Assembly (NCBI RefSeq): GCF_047511655.1
Contig: NC_133387.1
Location: 19,462,353-19,526,352, forward strand
Source of the DNA: Castor canadensis
Lineage: Eukaryota; Chordata; Mammalia; Rodentia; Castoridae
Direction of reading: 5' to 3'
DNA: 64,000 nt
Shown here: positions 59,664 to 64,000 of the stretch, in pieces
Position numbering within the stretch: position 1 is the first letter of the stretch
Layout of the letters: every line of letters starts with the position of its first letter
Translations under genes and position numbers: made by a program
Notes under the pieces: generated by a model
Told to the model about the DNA's origin: nothing
The model's input: only the letters and a program-made list of their open reading frames with translations
The model's database searches: none

Positions 59664-59737
<74 letters not shown>
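59664..59737. repeat. (AT)n(GA)n compound microsatellite
   Basis: About 30 bases of alternating TA run straight into about 43 bases of GA. Confidence 0.97.
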
Positions 59738-59738
<1 letters not shown>

Positions 59739-60138
59739 ATTCCTTTATAACAATTCATAGCCTCAGCACAAACCTGAAGACCGTGAACATAGCCAGAGGT
59801 TGGATCTCTAAATTATAACTCTGTTTTCCACTAGAACTGTCTTGTAAATGGAAGGAGAAATGGGGAGAAAATCTTTATGGCCCAGACCTTTATAAAATTA
59901 TACAGGACCCTGGACTAAGAGATTCCTGTCAGGTTTGTATAATCACAATATCCAAATCTCCTGAGCCTACAGATTTGGAACAAGATACACAATGGGAAAC
60001 ACAGGAGTTTAAGACAATACCCCAAACTCTGACTCCCTGGTGATAGGAAGTCAGAAGGACAAAGAAAAGTACACAGCTTGAAAACATACTAATGCAACCA
60101 CTATCTCAGGATAATCTAAGAAGCCCCAAGAAATTACC

Positions 60139-60230
60139 CAGGTAAGAACCAGAGTGCATATTGTTGGAAGGAAGGACACTGGAAAGGGACTATCCCAAGT
60201 GTTCCAAAGGAGACCAAATGGTCTCAATCT
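60139..60230 (+). pseudogene. Endogenous retrovirus gag remnant (nucleocapsid zinc knuckle)
   Basis: Nucleocapsid proteins bind viral RNA through CCHC zinc knuckles. Here the translation reads SAYCWKEGHWK, then after a one-base frame change RDYPKC, matching the single-knuckle pattern of gammaretrovirus-like elements. The first Cys codon has become Ser (AGT) and the frame is broken inside the knuckle. Stop codons lie just upstream. It lies about 3 kb before the RNase H remnant on the same strand, in the order expected for one provirus. No coding capacity remains. Confidence 0.55.
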
Positions 60231-62144
60231 ACCTCAAGCCCAAATTCAGGCAGGATCTCCACACGTGAAGATTGGCCCTCAGACTGAGATGCCTCCAGGA
60301 GATGTCAACATCATTGGGGTCTTGGGTACCTCTTGGCATTGTAGGTTATTGCAATTTCTCACTTACCATGGGTAATAAACCTCTGCCTCATGTCTGTTTT
60401 ACATGTGTGCAAGTGAATATTGTGCACTGTATGTCTATATGCACGTTTGTATTTTTGTTTACAAGCTACCAAAATTCACCTAAGAGGAGAGTTGAATAGT
60501 CATTTATCAAAGAAATATTGCCAAAACTTTTAAGGAAAATTGCAGATTAGTTTAATATTGGCAAATATGTCTGATGTATGTTTTGATTAACCAAGTGCCC
60601 TCATATTTAATTTTATGGAGCCCTTGTTAAAGTGTGTGTGTGTGGGGGGGGGGGTCCTTAGGCCCATGGGACTGCCAAACAAGGTTCCCTCCATGTAGGA
60701 AAAAGCAGATGCCTGAACCATTTTATTTCAGTTTTATCCATAGTTAGTGAGTCCTCTGGCTTTCCCTAGGTTCTGTGTCCTCCCCTTCCTATGTGCCTCC
60801 CTCCCATACTATTATACGCTGTATCTACATGATACAATTCCCCAGGGAATTCTATTGTAATTGGCTACAGATAGGTGAGAAATCACAAAAAATTAAGACT
60901 ATTAGCCCAAATGTTTTATGGTTCATGTGACTTAGGCAAATCTTTGGTAGATGAACTAATCTAAATTTGTTGGTAAATTTATTCCTGGGTTACCGGCCAA
61001 TCAGTATTGTGTCTCTAGTGGAAAAGTGGCTAGCCATAAATATGCTGGGTATTTCAGAATACAACATATTTGGGTCCTTTAAAGGGATTAAAACTTAATT
61101 AGTGCAAAAAGGTACAATAAGAAAACTCAAGTAACTGGAAAAGTATTTATTGGAAGGAAGAGTAATTTTGTAACAATTTCCTTCAAATTTTAAAGGAAAC
61201 AAGGCAGAAAGGAACCAGTATGTGGGAAAAGAAGCAGGCAGAGAAAATTTGAGTAATAGGGGCATGTTTTGATTAAGCAGCTCAAAGGGAAGAAAGAATG
61301 CTTATGGATTAGAAAGGATTTGATAAAGAAAGATTTCTGTCCCATGACTGGATGACTAAAAAAAAAGCAAAAATCAGGAGGTTTAAGTAAAGTTGCAGAA
61401 GGTCAGTGAAGGGTAAATTTGCAAAAGGAAATAGTTTGTTGGCAAAAATTGAAGGGAAAATTATTTACAGGTTTTAATACACCAGAGATCTGATGGTCCC
61501 AAAGTGATCGTTATCTCTAAGTACTGTATACAATGGAAATAGCTAAATTGTCAAATTATTAACCATAGATGTTCTAAGTCTTTTTCCAGCCCCAGTTTTG
61601 GCTCTTCTCAGAAGCATTTGCCATCACCTTCATAGAGAAGCCAGTAAGTGCCCTGACATACAGTTTTCTAATAAGACTAAACTGCTCTAGAGTTCAAATT
61701 AGTTCCTCTTAAAGCCTGGTAATTCGTAAAGAACTAGATACTAACCCTCACCTATGGAGCAGATAAGATCAAGTTTAATGATGAACTCCAGACTGGTAGA
61801 GCTGAACTTCTGGGTATTAAGCAACCGCGACTTAGAGGCCAAGATGAAGAAGATAAAGAGAGCCAGGAGGATCAGCAGCATTTGTCCCTCTTACTCTAAG
61901 TTCAGCCAGAAGAGAAGGACCCTGTAACTCAGGTGAGTCATTCAATTTCCCATTTGGCTAGGAGCCAAGAGCCCCTCATAAGGCCCTAGAAGTGACCCCT
62001 AAAGGAACCAAGGCTGACCTCAGGAGTAGGAAGAAAGGGTTGATATTGCCAACATAAGGCCACCTACTTGGTCTTGAACACCTGGCAGGGAAGTATATCC
62101 AGAAGCTAGGATGTAAAGACTCCATCAGAAATTATCTGGTTTTA

Positions 62145-62240
62145 GGGCTGGGGGCATAGCTCAAGTGGTAGATCACCTATCTAGTAAGCACAGGCCCTGA
62201 ATTCAAACACTAGTACTGCCCCTCCCCCCCCCCCAAAATG
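62145..62240 (+). mobile_element. tRNA-derived SINE
   Basis: AGGGCTGGGGGCATAGCTCA, AGTGGTAGATCACCTATCTA, TTCAAACACTAGTACTGCCC, then a C-run and short A tail. Confidence 0.95.
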
Positions 62241-62337
62241 AAAGCCAACTCAAAAGAAATTACCTATTACCTGCTGGATCTGGTGCATGTGTATTTGTGA
62301 TAGATGGCTGGAAAAAGGAAGAATGGAAAGTGTGCCA

Positions 62338-62430
62338 TTGCTGGGAATATGGCTCCTGTGGTAGAATGTTTGCCTAGCAAGTGCAAGGCCCTGTATTCAA
62401 ATCCCAGTACTGTCAATTAAAAAAAAAAAG
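62338..62430 (+). mobile_element. ID-like/tRNA-derived SINE
   Basis: GCTGGGAATATGGCTCCTGT, TTTGCCTAGCAAGTGCAAGG and CAAATCCCAGTACTGTC with an A11 tail. Confidence 0.93.
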
Positions 62431-62526
62431 CTGGACTGGTGGAGCGGCTCAAGTGGTAGCATGACTGCCTAGCAAGTGTGAAGTCCTGAGTTCAAACCCC
62501 AGTACTGCCAACAAAAAAAAAAAGAA
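62431..62526 (+). mobile_element. tRNA-derived SINE inserted at the preceding A tail
   Basis: CTGGACTGGTGGAGCGGCTC, GACTGCCTAGCAAGTGTGAA and TTCAAACCCCAGTACTGCCA, then an A-rich tail. It starts right after the tail of the SINE at 62338. Confidence 0.95.
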
Positions 62527-63120
62527 AAGAAAAGAAGAATGCTTCAAATAAAATACTATTAAAAAAGAAAGTGTGCAGTTAAGAAAAAGTCTCAGGTTAA
62601 TTTAAAGGCAATACAAAGGTCTAAACACAATGGAGCTCATTGTTGAAAAATAAGTGCGATGTAAAAGACCAGCTGAGTAAATTTAACAAAAAAAAACTAG
62701 GTGTGTTGGAGGAAGCCAAGTTCTAGTCTGGCTAGCAGTGATTCTTGACCACTATGCTGTGTGATGAAAACACCTGAAAGCAAAGCGTCACCAACGACAA
62801 TAAGTGAACAGCCACTTGCCAGGCCAGTGGGCCTCAGCTTTTATCTCAAAAATACCTAGGATGATCCTAAGACCCCCATCAGTGGGAATCTCCAAGTTGA
62901 ATCATCAGCATGTGTAGGAAATTGCAGTTTAAAATGGCAAGTAGACAAAGTTAGAAGAGGGTCACAGGTATCAAGGTACTGACTAGCTTGTAAATTAATA
63001 GAAGTGGGAAAAAGACAATGAGATTAGGGTAAAGGGGTAAAGAAATGCCATCTTGGAAAAGGGGATAGAACAAAGATTGTTACAGGAAACCTCTTCTACT
63101 TGCCCCAGTGAGCCTCCAGG

Positions 63121-63490
63121 ATGTATGCTAAGCTTCTTCCAACACAAACCTCATCCCAGAAAGTTGAGTTTAGTGTTCTAGCTAAAGCCTCACAGCTGAG
63201 GCAGCATAAAAGGTCAAATGGTTACATTAATTCTGGGTATGGGTGCTGCATACCCACGTGTCCAAGCAGAAGGAAGGGAGAGTTACTAACAGCTAATTCC
63301 TGTAAAGTATAGAGAATTATTGCTGTTTTTCTTAAAGTAATGATGTACCCTAGGAGGTGGCAATCGTCTATCACAAAAAGGATACTTTTTGATCACCAAA
63401 AGGATACTTCCCTTAAAAGCCAGGGAGGTTACCTGGCTGATAAAACTGCTAAACAGGCAGCCTTGAACAATGGAGCTGAAGAACTATTGC
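63121..63490 (+). pseudogene. Endogenous retrovirus pol remnant (RNase H domain end)
   Basis: The frame from 63121 carries LPTQTSSQKVEF, NSGYGCC (in place of the conserved T-D-S-R-Y) and RRKGELLTANS. A stop and frame change follow. A second frame (63367 on) carries DHQKDTSLKSQGGYLADKTA, which corresponds to the H-x-K / A-D C-terminal part of gammaretroviral RNase H. The catalytic Asp of the T-D-S motif is lost. The coding sequence is broken by stops and frameshifts and includes a 22-bp tandem duplication at about 63371-63414 (two CAC(A/C)AAAAGGATACTT copies). It is clearly inactive. Confidence 0.7.
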
Positions 63491-64000
63491 CCCAGAGCTC
63501 CCTGACCTGGCCCAATGCACTGAAAAACTCAGTGGTTAGTATCTCTAAAATTACTGTGGGCATTTTTGCCATTTCTTTCTGGGCAATATCACCAGGAACA
63601 GTATAATCAGAAGTCATTGTAGCTGGTTTATTTCCACTTTGGTCAAGCCCAAAAACTGAAGAGGAATATTTTTAGAATTGGTTTCTTTCAAAACATCACT
63701 GAAAAGTGGCTTAAGGAGACCTTAATTGTTGGGGTCATTTGAGGAAGCTGATATAATATACTCTCCTAGAGAGAAACCAGTTTTAACTCAGGACAGACTT
63801 AAATCCTATTAAACAGATAAAGCACTTTACAATGACAAGATTTTGCAATGAGAGCCTTCATTGTGATCTCCTCAAAGTGTACAAAGGTACAATGCACAAG
63901 TCAAGAACCAACTCTTTGTGTGAATACGGACAGTTCTTGGTGATTTGGATCTGGAAGTACATCAACCTGAAGATAGCCTGACACTCGGGCAGCTGTAGGG
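63491..64000 (+). other. Right edge, possible further ERV sequence
   Basis: Follows the RNase H remnant where integrase would be expected. Frames are short and I recognise no integrase or env motif. Confidence 0.3.

Larger units (their letters stand above)
60139..63490 (+). mobile_element. Decayed class I (gammaretrovirus-like) ERV, gag-pol part
   Basis: Two anchors on the plus strand, a nucleocapsid zinc knuckle (60139) and an RNase H region (63121-63480), are co-linear. Allowing for SINEs at 62145-62524, their spacing (about 2.6 kb) is close to the protease plus reverse transcriptase length of such proviruses. I could not recognise protease or RT motifs between them, so part may be replaced or too diverged. 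LTRs were not identified. The right part may continue past the window edge. Confidence 0.5.

Noticed and set aside
60366-60400. AATAAA followed by CCTCTGCC as an LTR poly(A) region
   Set aside because: Located downstream of the gag knuckle where an LTR is not expected; no TG...CA ends or primer-binding site seen.
37010-64000. Searched for the convergent neighbour expected from human synteny (STRA8) and other genes
   Set aside because: No exon set resembling STRA8 or another known protein was seen; in human the gap after CNOT4 is large, so absence here is not surprising.

Overview
The window is mammalian nuclear DNA: long AT-rich introns, GT-AG splice sites, and a dense background of LINE, SINE, MIR, L2, LTR and hAT fossils. 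The commonest young SINEs are tRNA-derived units with A/B-box-like cores and short A tails. Some are joined behind two 7SL-like (B1/Alu-like) units. With ID-like elements present, this points to a rodent, most likely the castorimorph (beaver) lineage. The species call is inference from repeat style.

One protein-coding gene is recognisable: the 3' half of CNOT4, the RING E3 ubiquitin ligase of the CCR4-NOT complex, on the + strand. Its RING and RRM exons lie left of the window. Visible are two shared coding exons (3499-3748 and 4591-5088), an alternative last exon ending in TTVA (9874-9974), a symmetric 71-codon cassette exon (33335-33547) and a distal last exon (34234-34535) with a long 3' UTR. 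All joins after exon 3499-3748 are phase 1, so the exons combine without a frame change into at least three C-termini: 5088 to 9874, 5088 to 34234, and 5088 to 33335 to 34234.

Layout: 1-2177 is the 5' end of an antisense L1 with promoter region and ORF1 start. 2178-34233 is CNOT4 exons and introns full of old repeats. 34536 to about 37010 is 3' UTR with several AATAAA signals. From about 37010 to 64000 is intergenic DNA with no convincing gene: L2 blocks, L1 3' ends, a MIR, MaLR-like LTRs, SINEs, microsatellites, and from about 60140 a decayed class I endogenous retrovirus (gag zinc knuckle, pol RNase H).

No new biological system is evident. The most interesting observation is that the cassette exon and the distal last exon of CNOT4 share aligned motifs at matching positions, suggesting an ancient exon duplication. 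Next are a tandemly repeated L1 5' UTR facing into CNOT4 and a three-unit 7SL-7SL-tRNA SINE architecture.
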